NCBI RefSeq assembly: GCF_907164915.1
Contig: NC_061870.1
Coordinates: 23,411,348 to 23,475,347, forward strand
From: Impatiens glandulifera
Lineage: Eukaryota; Streptophyta; Magnoliopsida; Ericales; Balsaminaceae
DNA: 64,000 nt
Direction of reading: 5' to 3'
A model generated the notes under the pieces. That model was not told the DNA's origin, did no database searches, and saw only the letters and a list, made by a program, of their open reading frames with translations. A program made the position numbers and the translations under genes. Position 1 is the first letter of the stretch, and each line of letters starts with the position of its first letter. Of the stretch, positions 1 through 12,002 are shown in pieces.

Positions 1-1247
1 CTGGAGCTTACAGACGAAGTATATGGTCGGATATTCTTGATTGACTGATTGAATCCACTACAAGAACATTAACTTTGAGAATCCATTCAATTCAATTCAA
101 ACAATAGTAAGATTACTTACAATTTCAATATCCTTGGAAAGATTTTGCTAACTTTCACGGGAATGAATCTTTCTGCAATTGCCTTTGCAGAGACAATACT
201 AGTTTTTATGTGGATTGCAACATGATTATTGTAAATCTTAAAAAAAAAAACTCTATTCGTCCTTATAATGACATCTAATGTCCCAGAATATCCTTAATCT
301 GCCAGGGATATACTGTTTGGTGGAAATTTCCCATGATTTTGTTCTTTACTGTCAAGCATGTATGGACAAATTTCAGGAAGATGGCAATATGGCTTTATTC
401 CTTTCTAAACTAATAATTTTGCTGGATTTTCATTAATGATTTTTCTTTATTTTTGATTTGTATTTGTTGATTATTAGAGTAGAAAAAGTAGTTTAAATTT
501 TGAAAACATTATCACAAACAATCCTTGATATTTTTTATTTATGTACTAATGTGGCTTTGTGATAAGCTTCTTCTTTTTAATTTTTTCTTATCTAATAGTA
601 AATTCTTTTTTTAATATATAAAATGACATGTGCCAATATCAATTCCATCTTGGTAGGTGCATATAGTTGAATAGTTGTTGGCCATGCATGTAGCCATGTA
701 TACCATTCATTTGTCACAAGATCAAGTTATGGATAAGTGATAAGTGATGCTTTTATAAAGTATTTTCAAATAAGTTATTTAAATAACCCAAATTCAAAAG
801 TGTTTTAACTAATAATAAAACTTGCACCTCAACATCTCAAACTTAGATTATGTTAACTCTTTAAGTAACTTAGATGTGAAGTCATTATGTTCCATTATCA
901 TTAATAAAAACTATTGGGATTGAATCAAAACCCTAATGGAGATATGGATATTATCTCCTTCTCAATATTTCCAACCAACCAAAAGGAAAAATCCTATATC
1001 CAACCAAGCATGTCTTAGAAAAGACATATTGATATGTGTGCCATTGATTTTGATTTCATTTCTCTAATAAATAATTGATCAAACACACCTTTTTTTTTTT
1101 ATCACTTTCTTCAACAATAGTAATTTCAGTTTGGCTTCCAAACAATTAACATCAATTCCCTCTTTCCCCATAAGAAGACAGTCTCAAGGAGAAAGAGATA
1201 ATACCAATTCCCCTATTTCTCATCCAGAAAAGCTTACCCCACAAGCA
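1..1247. other. Intergenic DNA upstream of the exchanger gene
   Basis: AT-rich sequence with no convincing coding frame. The last ~200 bases become pyrimidine-rich, as expected for a 5' leader. No clear TATA box can be assigned. Confidence 0.5.
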
Positions 1248-1301
1248 ATGGCCACCATTTCAAAACCTTCATTTCTCCATACCTTCTTCCATCATTCTTG
1301 A
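1248..1301 (+). promoter_or_regulatory. 17-codon upstream ORF whose stop abuts the CCX start codon
   Basis: An ATG at 1248 has G at -3 and G at +4, a favourable context. It opens a 17-codon frame that ends in TGA at 1299-1301, and the exchanger ATG is the very next triplet (1302-1304). The main ATG has T at -3, a weaker context. If the transcript starts upstream of 1248, translation of the exchanger would need leaky scanning or re-initiation. The reading frame is observed; a regulatory role is inferred. Confidence 0.45.
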
Positions 1302-3002
1302 ATGGCTTCCAAGAAACTCTCTCTCTTCCTCAACACTTCCTTTCTCTTCCTCCTAATCTCCTCCTCACTTTCATCCCATTTCTTCAATGATCTCACTGGA
1401 ATTCGCAGAGATACTAACACAACTGGTTCATGCACCAAAACCCATCAATTCTCTGATTACACTTCGAAATGCAATTACATAAAAACAGAACCAAGTTGTA
1501 GGCCTAAAGGCTACATCAATTATCTTCAGATCTTTTATTGCTTTTGTGGGCGAGCACCGTTTATGGGTTACGCTATTTTAATCATGTGGCTCGTTGTACT
1601 CTTCTATCTACTTGGAAATACTGCCTCAGAATATTTCTGCACTTCAATTGAAGGGTTGTCGAGAATCTTGAAGCTCTCGCCGGCCATTACCGGAACAACT
1701 CTTCTTCCGTTGGGAAACGGTGCACCGGACGTGCTAGCCAGCATAGTATCGTTTACGCGTTCCGGCGAGGGTGATGTCGGGCTGAATTCTGTCTTGGGCG
1801 GTGCATTCTTCATATCGAGTGTAGTCGTTGGAATTATATGTTTGCTGATCAATTCTCACGAGATTACAGTTGACAAGCCGAGCTTTATTAGGGATATCAT
1901 CTTCTTCCTGTTTACTCTCTCTTCTCTATTGTTCATCATTATTATTGGGAAAATCAACATCTGGGGAGCGATTGGTTTCGTTTCCATCTACTTCGTGTAC
2001 ATATCTGTCGTTTCCGTTATGCATTTAACGTCAAGGAAGGGGGAGAGGGTGGTTAATTTATCCGGCGGTGCATCGTCGTCTTCCTCCGGCGATTTGGGTA
2101 CGCCGTTATTGGGTTGTGTTGACGAAGAGAAGCCGCCAATTCCTGATGAAAAAGAGAATGAAACCGACGAATACCCTGAAACTGGAATAGAAAGTACAAC
2201 GACGGCCATTAGAAAATACTTAGTCTGGTTCACATACGCAATGGAATTGCCTCTTGATTTGCCGAGAAGACTGACAATACCAGTAGTGAGAGAAGAAAAA
2301 TGGTCAAAGGGATTGGCAGTGACCTCAGTTACATTAGCTCCGATCCTACTAGCAACATTATGGAATACCCAGAAAGAAAACATAACTTCAAATGTAAGCT
2401 TAGAAATCTACATGACGTCCGCCCTAATCGGCTTAGTTCTTGGAAATTTAGCATTTGTAGCCACCGATAGAACAAACCCACCTGAGAAATGGCTGTTGCC
2501 TTGGATCGGAGGTGGGTTCTTAATGAGCGTAACATGGACTTACATAGTCGCAGAAGAACTCGTTTCCCTATTGGTCTCAGTTGGGGGCATTTTAGGTATC
2601 AGCCCTTCAATTCTAGGACTAACTGTCCTAGCGTGGGGTAATTCAATGGGTGACGTCATCGCTAATAGTTCTCTAGCGGTAAAAGGTGGACCGGATGGTG
2701 CCCAAATAGCAATTTCTGGATGTTATGCTGGCCCATTGTTCAATACATTGATGGGTTTAGGGTTATCACTTGTTTTTGCTTCATGGTCAGAATACCCTAA
2801 TGCCTTTGTCATTCCAACTGATCCTTATCTCTATGAGATTCTTGGATTTCTCATGGCAGGTTTGCTTTGGGCACTTGTCATTTTGCCAAGGAAGAATATG
2901 CAATTGGATAGGTCTTTAGGGGCTGGTCTTTTGGCTATTTATGGTTGTTTTATGTTTTTGCGGTTATTTAAGGCGTCTAATCTCTTAATCGGGGGTGTGT
3001 AA
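1302..3002 (+). CDS. CCX: Cation/calcium exchanger (CCX family, CaCA superfamily)
   Basis: Intact single-exon gene of 566 residues, the usual size and structure for plant CCX proteins. A hydrophobic N-terminus (about residues 5-24) looks like a signal peptide or first membrane segment. Two clusters of membrane helices hold the paired alpha repeats: GNGAPD at 138-143 (followed by VLGGAFF near 164-170) and GNSMGD at 446-451. The acidic residues of these motifs bind the transported cation in the Na+/Ca2+ exchanger superfamily. A hydrophilic, Ser- and acid-rich loop (about 243-305) separates the two halves. Members exchange Ca2+, Na+, K+ or H+ across the plasma membrane or endomembranes; substrate and membrane cannot be told here. 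It resembles the CCX1-CCX4 type rather than CAX exchangers. The nearest downstream features are repeats. Confidence 0.93.
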   Translation: MASKKLSLFLNTSFLFLLISSSLSSHFFNDLTGIRRDTNTTGSCTKTHQFSDYTSKCNYIKTEPSCRPKGYINYLQIFYCFCGRAPFMGYAILIMWLVVLFYLLGNTASEYFCTSIEGLSRILKLSPAITGTTLLPLGNGAPDVLASIVSFTRSGEGDVGLNSVLGGAFFISSVVVGIICLLINSHEITVDKPSFIRDIIFFLFTLSSLLFIIIIGKINIWGAIGFVSIYFVYISVVSVMHLTSRKGERVVNLSGGASSSSSGDLGTPLLGCVDEEKPPIPDEKENETDEYPETGIESTTTAIRKYLVWFTYAMELPLDLPRRLTIPVVREEKWSKGLAVTSVTLAPILLATLWNTQKENITSNVSLEIYMTSALIGLVLGNLAFVATDRTNPPEKWLLPWIGGGFLMSVTWTYIVAEELVSLLVSVGGILGISPSILGLTVLAWGNSMGDVIANSSLAVKGGPDGAQIAISGCYAGPLFNTLMGLGLSLVFASWSEYPNAFVIPTDPYLYEILGFLMAGLLWALVILPRKNMQLDRSLGAGLLAIYGCFMFLRLFKASNLLIGGV

Positions 3003-3739
3003 TTTCCTTAACCCTTTTTTTATGTATAAAAAAGGGTTTAATTTCAATTTTGGGCAATTATATATGCATAGATATATTAATATTACTATAGTGTTATTTC
3101 AATAATGTTTGATTGAAATTTGTTGTGACAATTATTGTGGTGTATAATTGAAGAGAATTCCAACTAGGCATCTTTTTTTTTTTGTAAGTATTATCTAAGA
3201 GAAAGGGTCCTCTCACTACTCATTGTAGGATGACAAAAGAAATATGCTTTTAAGAAGATCAAAGTAGTCCCTTGTATTTATAGGTTAAGATCAATTAAAC
3301 CCTTAAAAACTTTTAATAGGTTAAGATCAAGTAAGCCCTTAAAACTTTTGGTCATGGTCACACATTTATGAACACACTGACTATTTTAACTATGCACAAA
3401 ATTTGTCACCTTATGAGTTTGAACCTAGGACCTTAAGGTTAATATTCACATCTTGTTGTCGCTAGACTAGAAGAGGGGATGTGTCACGGCTTTTAGTGAC
3501 GAATTCTAAATGAAAAAATATTTAGGAGTTGTAGCCTTATCATATTTGATTTCTTTGAAATGTAATACATACCAAACGATTATTTATTTTAAAATACCCA
3601 AAAATGGTAAATAATTATAAGAGTTCAGGATCTAGACAAAATAAATCTTTGCCAAACAAAAATGAATGAACAAATAAGGTGAAAATAGAAAAAAAACAAC
3701 TAGAATGAGAATAAAAGTGTAGGACATATACAACGAAGC
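3003..3739. other. Intergenic AT-rich DNA 3' of CCX
   Basis: No coding frame. A near-duplicate phrase (taggttaagatcaa followed by taaacccttaaaa) occurs twice around 3282-3345. A stretch near 3415-3440 (gagtttgaacctaggacc) resembles a tRNA-like B-box, but no complete SINE can be drawn. Confidence 0.4.
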
Positions 3740-4300
3740 TTAAAGCGCCTTAAAATCAGAAGTAAGAGTGACTTTCTCATATGCAATGCTCCATCTTTGA
3801 CAAATCAACCAATATTTTTTTACAAGTGGGAATTCGCCTCCACGTTCGAATGAGTGAGTTTTCATCAAAGATAATTTAATTCCAAACAAACTCTACATCA
3901 TTTCAAACCCTTGAAAATGTTTTTGCGTTCCTCTCCATCCAAATATGATAAACAATGTTTGCAAAGAAGCACTTGAAAATATTTAAACTAAAATCATTAC
4001 CTTTTTTCTTGATGATTGTCATTTCTTTGATATCAGTCAATTCTTTTGGGAAGTTAAAGAGACTCATTAATATGGAGAACTTACCCCAAAGGAATGAAGC
4101 AAATAGGCAGTTCCTAAAGAGATGATCAACGGTCTCCTCATTTCACATAAAAAAAAAAGGCAATTAGGATTCAGAATATTCATATAATTCTTAATTCGAT
4201 CACGCGTGTTAAGTTTTTCACGGAATGTCAACCACAAAATGAATTGGTGTCTAGGAATAACTTATGTGGACCACACTAAATGAGACAATGGAACCACCTC
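3740..4300 (-). pseudogene. LINE relic: zinc-binding C-terminal region of a non-LTR reverse transcriptase (zf-RVT)
   Basis: On the minus strand one frame reads a stretch typical of the C-terminal zf-RVT region of plant L1-type LINE polyproteins: a PRHQFILWLTFREKLNTRDR segment (near 4190-4250), then a degenerate Cys-rich part, then ETVDHLFRNCLFASFLWG (near 4080-4135) and a tail with YHIWMERNAKTF (near 3920-3955). Stops and frame changes interrupt it and there is no reverse transcriptase core, so this is a 3' fragment of a dead LINE. No poly(A) tail or target-site duplication was identified. Confidence 0.7.
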
Positions 4301-4469
4301 CCCTCTACCGTGAATAATATTACATGTTAATCCCGAGTCAAACTTATCTTCATTTTTAACACTTTAAATTCGAGAATCCTCAAGATTATTAAAGTGACAG
4401 GAAACAGTATTGAAGATCCACGTTCCTTCTAAAATTCTTCTTTATATTCCCCGTTTTTGACTTGTTGGA

Positions 4470-5722
4470 CAGTACCAAATGGTTTTAAGTTTTTCTATTT
4501 TGTTTATATACTTATTTGGTATTCAAATAACACTATTTTATTAATTTTAAAGATCTTAATAAATCAAAAAAATTGAGAAAAAGTGACTGAAAAATACAAG
4601 AGCCTGCATTTTGTATATAACTATGGCTTTGTTTGGTCCAAGTTATTTAAATAACCTAGGAAGAGAAAATAGAATGATTAGTGATGATTTTGAGGATATG
4701 AATAAAAAAGGACTTAAATGGTATTGATATATAAATAAAACAAAAAATAATAATTTAAAATAAAAGGTATTTTAATATTTTAGTGAATAAATTGAGTAAT
4801 TTAATGGATAAGAGGGGATGAAGTGATATTTGATTTTTTTGGGTTATTAGAATAACCCCAATCCGAACAAGCCTATGACATTATCTTTATCGAAAACAAT
4901 TTATCTATTTTAATAAGATATTTTACATTATTCAAATCATTATTCTACTTATATTTATCTAATCTCTACTTGTCTTGTTTATATAATGATTCTAAATTTA
5001 TCATTTTTTATGGAAAAAAATTGATAAAAATTGTTCAAAGGAATGTCACAAACACCACCAAAAATAGTTTTGAAAATAGATAGATGAAAAGTTTAATGAT
5101 TTAATAATGCATACAAAATTAATGGCATAAATGAATTTATAAGGATTTCATACTTATTTGATCTTGGACTAAAAATACATGTTCTGTTTTATATTGTATC
5201 AAATAAATATAGACATGTGGAGAAATGTACTATAATGATTGTTTTTTAGTGTGACGTTGATATATCATGACATGAACGGGTCAAAATGTCCTAATAATAA
5301 TTATTTTAATTTATTTTTGATAAATTATTATTATTATTTGAGATAGTCATTATGACATGTGTCACTCCTAGAATTCTAGAACATTTTCTTATGGTGGACA
5401 TCGATAAAGTAACCATTATTGATTTTTGTGAGCTAGCGAATATTAAATTATATATTTATTTATTGGGTCGGATAAGTTAACCGACTAAGGATGGATAAAT
5501 CTGTTGTAACTAGATAAAAATAGTGCAAGTTATAGTCAATTTATTGATCTTATAACAGACAACTGAAAAACATGTTTTGAAAAAAATGTTATTTTGCATA
5601 ATATATTATAAAATTTTATTTAATAACAAATTACATCTTAATATTGCTCCAGAATCAGATTTAAGAGCTGAATAAATTTAAAAATAGATACTCAAATAGG
5701 TTCAATGTTTTTAACAATTACC

Positions 5723-5728
<6 letters not shown>
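4470..5728. other. AT-rich intergenic DNA, nothing recognised
   Basis: Low-complexity A/T sequence without coding frames or convincing repeat structure. The block 4620-4880 (tttgtttggtccaagttatttaaataacc ... gggttattagaataaccccaatccgaacaag) has loosely inverted ends and could be an old MITE, but no target-site duplication was found. Confidence 0.35.

Positions 5729-5816
<88 letters not shown>
5729..5816. repeat. (AT)n microsatellite, about 44 units
   Basis: Uninterrupted AT dinucleotides for about 88 bases. Runs this long are highly mutable, and the exact length may be affected by assembly. Confidence 0.95.
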
Positions 5817-5819
<3 letters not shown>

Positions 5820-5884
5820 CTCACTATTTGGAGGCGTGAGAGGCCATTCATGGCTCGTGCCTATCAAAGACCCAATTTTTTAAA

Positions 5885-5889
<5 letters not shown>

Positions 5890-5941
<52 letters not shown>
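5890..5941. repeat. (TA)n microsatellite, about 26 units
   Basis: A second pure TA run only ~70 bases after the first. The spacer between the two runs is ordinary mixed sequence. Confidence 0.95.
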
Positions 5942-5944
<3 letters not shown>

Positions 5945-5946
<2 letters not shown>

Positions 5947-6524
5947 TTAATATGATGTAATAGCCTTGCCACGATTTTTAGCTGCGTAATATGTCGGTTG
6001 TCGTCCCCAATTCCTATTTGACCATTTCTTGGCCCCAAATGTATCAAGTAATTTCAATTCTTCCCAATTTGATCATATACTTAAAATCTTGTTTGATTCT
6101 TTAATTTATTGATCTAACCGTCGAATATAAAGAAGTATTTTCTCTTATTAATTTATGTGATTTTCATGAAATATCTGAAATATGTGAAACTTTAGTGCTT
6201 TAATTGCATTAATAGATTTTTTTTCTTTACTATATTATCAATGAATTTTTGGAATTTGTAGGCGAGAACTCAAAATCAAAATCATAAGAATTAATTATAA
6301 TAGATGTTTTAATATATTGAAACGATGAAATTCTAGTTCTATACTTCTGTCCCATGATATGAATGAATGTGTTGTTGAGTTATGTTATGTTGATTAAATT
6401 AACATTGTTTGAAAAGAGCTAGATGAATTCAATCTTTATTTGATGAAATTATAAATTATGATAAATTCAGAATCTGTTAACTGCAAGAAATTGATTGTAG
6501 CTACTTGAATTTATCTTGTGTAAA
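5945..6524. other. AT-rich spacer before the hAT pseudogene
   Basis: No coding frame seen. It may include the 5' non-coding end of the hAT element that follows, but a terminal inverted repeat was not found. Confidence 0.35.
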
Positions 6525-7540
6525 ATGTCTCCTAAACATTTGTCTAGAGCTCAAAAGAGAAAATTGAAACAAAGTGAGGATACATTAATTCAAAGTTAAA
6601 CCGGTGATATTAACAAATATTTTAGTATAAATAACATAATAGAAAGAGAGGAATTAAAAGATAGTTTTAGTGATTGAAGAACAAAGTCACTATGAAAATG
6701 AAGAATTGGTTGAGGTTGTCACTATGAACAAAGTCACTATGAAAAAGTGATGCTAAGACCTTAGCATTATATGATATTGAGAGTTTTGAGTTCTTGCTTG
6801 AAATGGTAATATGGTATAACTTATTCACGCAATAAATGTTGTGAGTAAGTTTATCCAATCTGAAGATATGAATATTGATATTGCAATCAACCTCTTAAAG
6901 GACTTGATCAATTTCTTGATGAGTTTAGAGAAGAGGGATATGCTGGTGCCATGAATGAATCTATATAAATGGCAAGTGAAATAAGAATTGAACCTAAATT
7001 TGAGAAAAAAACGCATCATTCAAAGAAAAAACCCATTAATGTAAGTGGTAATGATGATGTGACACAATCTGGTGAAGAGTCTTTTAGAGTTGAATATTTT
7101 TTGTTTATAATTGATCAAACTCGATCTTTACTTCAAGTTCAGTTTGAAAAATATCAAGAAATATTTGGGTTTTTATTGAATTTAGATAAGTTAAAACGTG
7201 AGCCTTAACTAGTTTGATGAAGTCTTGTATGGAACTTCAACAATTTTTGAGTCACGATGGACGTTCAGACATTAATGGTGATGAATTGTATTTAGAGTTA
7301 CTGGCCGTGAGATGCAATTTAACAAATGAAAAAAGAGCAATTGATATGCTAAAATGTTTGGTAGAACTGAATGATTTATTCCCAAATACTTACATTACCT
7401 ATAAGATTTTGTTAACCATACCAGTAACAGTATCGGTAGAAAGAAGTTTCTCGAAGTTGAAATTAATCAAGAATTATTTTCGATCAATAATGTCATATGA
7501 TAAACTAAATGGGCTAGCAATGTTGTTGAGAAAGAAATAG
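6525..7540 (+). pseudogene. hAT-family transposase pseudogene (ZMYM1-like), internally deleted
   Basis: The start (6525) reads MSPKHLSRAQKRKLKQSED, the typical N-terminus of plant zinc finger MYM-type 1-like hAT transposases, and soon hits a stop. The 3' end (7214-7540) is a good hAT C-terminal dimerisation domain, with VSVERSFSKLKLIKNY and a SYDKLNGLAMLLRKK tail. The middle is a few hundred bases of degenerate frame (including 6969-7208) where about 500 codons of RNase H-like catalytic domain would be expected. The transposase is therefore inactive. It may have originated as an internally deleted, non-autonomous copy. Flanking terminal repeats were not identified. Confidence 0.75.
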
Positions 7541-9060
7541 TCCATCAATTTAATTATACAAATTTGATCAATATTTTTGTCTCTAAAACATTTAGATGAG
7601 TGATGTTTATTTAGTTATTTCAAATATTGTTATTTTTTGTCTTTTTATTTACGTGACATATTATTTATAGAACACAAGTGCATATTACTCCACTTTAGTG
7701 ATGTTAAAATTGAGTGTTATTTCAACCCAAAAAAATGTTTATGAAAGATATTATGTATTAGTGTTCTTTTATGTTAATGACGGTAATAATTGTCGTTTAT
7801 GAAAAATTTACATTCTTTTGATTCATAGTCTAGATGATTATTTATGATTAATTTAATGTTATCATAAATAATATATAACTTATTAATTTCTATGAATTTT
7901 TTTCCATTAAATTTTACTTAATACGATAGTAATTTGATTTTTTTTCATCCGTTTTGATATAAATAATCATTGTAGATATACATTTTTTTTTGTATAACTA
8001 AACTAATATTTATTTATTTATAAGTTTTTTTTTTATAAAAATAAATTATTTTATTAATCAACTAGAAATGTCATTATAAATAAGGATAGAAAGTAGATCG
8101 GCAAATTCTAATGTCAGACAAAATAATTCTAAAAAATATATAAAATTTTGCGATCTGATCTAATCAGTCAGACGATTAGTTTCATGATTACTAAATTGAA
8201 CTTTGAATTCGGGATTGAGCGTGACTAAAAGGCGGATGTCTTCGAGAATCGAAAAAATATCAACGAGTGATGCTTAGAGAAAATGACATCAGTTACTGAC
8301 TTTAGGTTAGATTCATCAGAACATTATTCGAAGAGTTATCGATTACGATTTGAAGTTATGACTTCTGCTTAGGCTGCTGAGAGGGTAATTGTTTTAACTG
8401 ATCTGATCAAAAGTGGAGTCCAGAATAGTTGTGGGTGCTGAATTTCTCGATCCTGGATTAAAACTCGCGTCAGAGTTAATCTTAATTATTCATTCAGATG
8501 ATTTTTTCCATTTTATTTTCATCCTAGAATTCTCATCACATGTATGTCATTTCTACTATTAAAAAATTCACATTTATTAACACAACATAGTAAGATTGTA
8601 AAGTGAAGAGATCCAGTTTTTTTTCCTAAACACAAATTCATTTTTTCGTTTTCAAATAGACCAACACAGATTTGTTATAAAACTGCATACAAAAATCAGA
8701 ATTAAATAACAATCAATTATTTAGGAAGCATACGTGTAATAATCAATTATTATTATATTGGATTAATATAATAATAATAATAAGTTAATATATTAAAGTG
8801 AAAGAGACAACATGTTTTGCAAGTGGTTTGTTTATAAACATACACATGTACATATACATGTCAATCAGAATTAAATAACATTCCTTCTGTACAGATCTCT
8901 ATCCCCTAATTAATTTCATCGTTTTTGCCCCTTATATATAAATAAGAGAAATTGAAAGATAAATAAGAAGAAAAAGTTTATTTGGAATTCTAACCGAAGA
9001 ATAAGCTGAGATCAAATAATAAGAATCTTAATCTTTATAGTTCAATCTTTATAGTTCAAT
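7541..9060. other. AT-rich intergenic DNA
   Basis: No convincing genes. It contains poly-T tracts and short (TAA)n runs near 8770-8785. The block 8080-8480 is less AT-rich and looks like decayed transposon sequence, but no domain could be read in any frame. Confidence 0.35.
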
Positions 9061-10960
9061 TTTATTTTATATATAGTTATGTAGAAAAAATAAAGACGAA
9101 TGTAAACATTAAAAATTTAACTATCTAATTTATAAATTTTTAAATAATTATTTTATTTATTTTTAAATAAATAAAATTAAAATAATTAATTTAAAGCTAA
9201 AACCTAAATAAAAAATTAATTATTAGGATAATTAAATCTAATTAATTAAAAATAATGACTAAATAAATAAATAAAATTATTTAGAATAAATATTATACTC
9301 ATTTTATTTTTAGAAAATCAAAAGGATTAAAATAAATAATTTAGGATGAAATGTGGTACCCATTTTATCCTAAAAAATTATTTATTTAACCTAAACATAT
9401 ACAAATAAAATAAAATAAATTGACAAAAATATTTTTCATATTTATTTTAAATATTTAAAAATAAAGTCAAAAGGTGAAAGAAAAATCAATTTTAAACAAA
9501 CTCTTAAAGTTCTAAAATAATAATTAAATTTACAATCGGGTGTAGCCGAAATTTAGGAGAATGGCTACATCCTACAACTTAAACCGAAGCCATCAGATGA
9601 GCGATGGATTGTCATCCAATGCCCATGATCTATCCCCGTCTCCCGCTGGAATAGAAGGAACGCGCGCCCGCGCCGCACCGGATCAGCTAACAACTGAAAT
9701 GCAATGGAGCGCTCGATCGCGGACGAAACGCGATTAAGCGCTAATGGAACACTCTGCGTTCGCCAAATATTCTTGAAACAACGACGTTTCGCCTGTGGTC
9801 GTCGTCTTCGTCGCGATCACCGGAAGGATAAGAACGACAATCATCTTTGATTTTTCAAAGATAGAACTCCGCCCATAGTCCACCATTTTGGCTAATTTAA
9901 AAGGTGAAATAATCATCCTACTTCGGTGATCATTCCCCTACTTCGGTGATCATTTCCCCTGCTTCGGTGATCATTTTCCCTACATCTAGCCTAGGACTGA
10001 GAGATCCGACCGAGGATCCTCAATCAAGACCGAGACCTAGGACCGGTGTTCTTGAGTTAGGACCGAAACCTAGGACTAGTGTTCTTGAGTTAGAACCAAG
10101 ATCTAGGGTCGGTGTTCTTGAGTTAGGACCGAGAAATTCGACCGAGGATTCTCATTTAGGACCGATAAAGTTCGGACTTAGGACCGAGAGGTCTGACTTG
10201 GGACCGAGACTCTTAGCACCCATAACCGAAAAACCCAAACATAAGACCGAGACTCCCAAAACCTAGGACCGAGAGGTCCAAACCTGGGGCCGAGAATCCC
10301 AAACCTAGACCGAGACTCCTGAGACCAAGGACCAAAGAAATTAGCCCAGAGCTAGCCCCGGACCAAAAGGCTTACACACCTCGAACGAGAAACCTAGTCT
10401 TATGTTAGTCTAGGACCGGTAGGTTTTTACACCTAGACCGATAATTTCATCTCAGAACCTATCGTCCTTAGCACCTCGATTGAGAGACTCCAATACTTAA
10501 ACCGAGAGCTTTCGAGCCTAGGCCGAGGGTCTCTAGACCCCAACTGATAAAATCAAACTCAAACCCTAAGACTCCAATCCTAAGAATTGTTTGGTTCAAC
10601 TTTTCAAAATTCAAAATTATTTTTGTAATTTGGGGAATCTAAATCATTTTCTAAAAAACCTGAAAAATTAAAAAATATATTTTAAATATTTTTGAGATAT
10701 TTCCACATATAAATTTCAACAAGGGCTTGTTTGATGTTTATTTCTAAAAATGACTTATATTTTTTTTGGTATTTCTACCATAGTCATTATTCATAGCAGG
10801 TACCACCATTTAAATATTTATGTTTCAATACTTTAAATAACGCTAAATCTAGAAGTATAAATATGACTAGAAAAATAATTGATTAAAACTCAAAACGTGA
10901 TACAACCGATTTTCAAAAACAAAACTCTAGTATAAAATATGTTTGTACACGTACACCTCC
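9061..10960 (+). mobile_element. Diverged LTR-like region, Tat/Ogre (Ty3/gypsy) type, copy A
   Basis: Shares a collinear layout with the 13.86-16.97 kb region: an AT-rich block, then a GC-richer block opening with a catcagatgagcg phrase (9592), then a long run of degenerate CTAGGACCGAG repeats, then the segment gtttggttc-acttttcaaaat-caaaattatttttgtaattt (from ~10590), and finally an aaactct-gtat-----gttt-tacacgta end (from ~10920). This order matches the long, low-coding LTRs of Tat/Ogre elements. No gag or pol was found next to it. It also holds three copies of cttcggtgatcat within 9921-9974. The boundaries are approximate. Confidence 0.5.
9975..10560. repeat. Degenerate CTAGGACCGAG repeat block, copy A
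   Basis: About 30 loosely spaced variants of (c)taggaccgag with irregular spacing, so it is a cluster rather than a regular tandem array. The open frame at 9946-10266 arises from this repetition and shows no protein family. Confidence 0.75.
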
Positions 10961-11844
10961 TTTAATTGATTTTTCTAAATCCTAGAGAATTTGAAAAACA
11001 AATCAAGGAGCACCCCAATTAGATTCTCGGTCGATATTCGGTTGTGTCTTTGGTCGAATTTTCGGTCGAGTCCTCGGTTGAATCGTTTTACCCTCCGTTT
11101 CCATACCTTGCAAAAATATTAATCAATTAAAATCCATCCATCTAACTAACAAACTAATTAAACAAATAAAGACTCAAGTATAATAAAAAAAATATCTTAA
11201 ATACATTAAATATAATAATAGTCCAAACTATTTTAATTTAGATTATTCACTTAACTTATAATAAAACTCTGAAATCAATTATCTTTAGAATTCAATTGAT
11301 ACCTTAATTTTGCTTCAAAAATAATTGTTCATTAATATATGGATTTTATATGAAATAGACTCGTGATTTATAAAAATATAAATTATATAATTGAAGAGTA
11401 AAAAATGAGTGTTTATAGATAGTTCAAATTAAAATTTTATGAAAATTACCTCTCCTAAAGTGATAATTATGCTGAAATATTATCTCAATATTTTATGGAA
11501 TTAAAAAGTAATGTATATAATCTATTTTATTTACAGGACTTAATACACTATATTCTTTGAGGTAAAAAATTTGACACTTGGAATTTTAATATTTGATCAT
11601 TATGAGCTGCTTTTGAACAAATTGTTTGAAAAGAAGTAATTTTGTCTATTTATTATAGCATAAACATATTTATTATAAAACTTTAAAAACCTAAGGGTCT
11701 AAATAAAAGAGATAAATATTGAAACTTTTGAAGTTATGGGCCTTTTGGGCCCGTGGCAAGTTATGAGTTTACTCCAAAATCCAAATACATAATCAGTCCA
11801 ACTATCCGAACCTATAATGATTTTTCCTTTTTTTTCTGGGATAG
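10961..11844. other. AT-rich DNA between the two LTR regions
   Basis: No coding frame. A short burst of ggtcgaattttcggtcgag-type repeats lies at 11033-11090, related in flavour to the accgag repeats upstream. Confidence 0.35.
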
Positions 11845-12002
11845 GATCCTCTACTACCAAATGAGCCTGCTACCCATGTTGCCTCTCACAAAGAGAGGGG
11901 CAATATGGTAAATAAATGAAACAGTTTTCATTTATTTACCATATTGCCCCTCTCTTTGTGAGAGGCAACATGGGTAGCAGGCTCATTTGGTAGTAGAGGA
12001 TC
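11845..12002. mobile_element. Perfect 77-bp inverted repeat with 4-nt loop (fold-back MITE-like element)
   Basis: Bases 11845-11921 are the exact reverse complement of 11926-12002, leaving only the loop cagt. The arms start gatcctctactaccaaatg. A transcript across it would fold into a 77-bp perfect duplex. No clear target-site duplication is seen at the ends, and no coding sequence lies inside. Compactness and perfect symmetry suggest a young fold-back or MITE-type insertion, or a hairpin small-RNA source. Confidence 0.85.

Noticed and set aside
9946..10266. 106-codon frame rich in Pro/Arg/Gly
   Set aside because: Produced by the CTAGGACCGAG repeats; periodic, with no homology.
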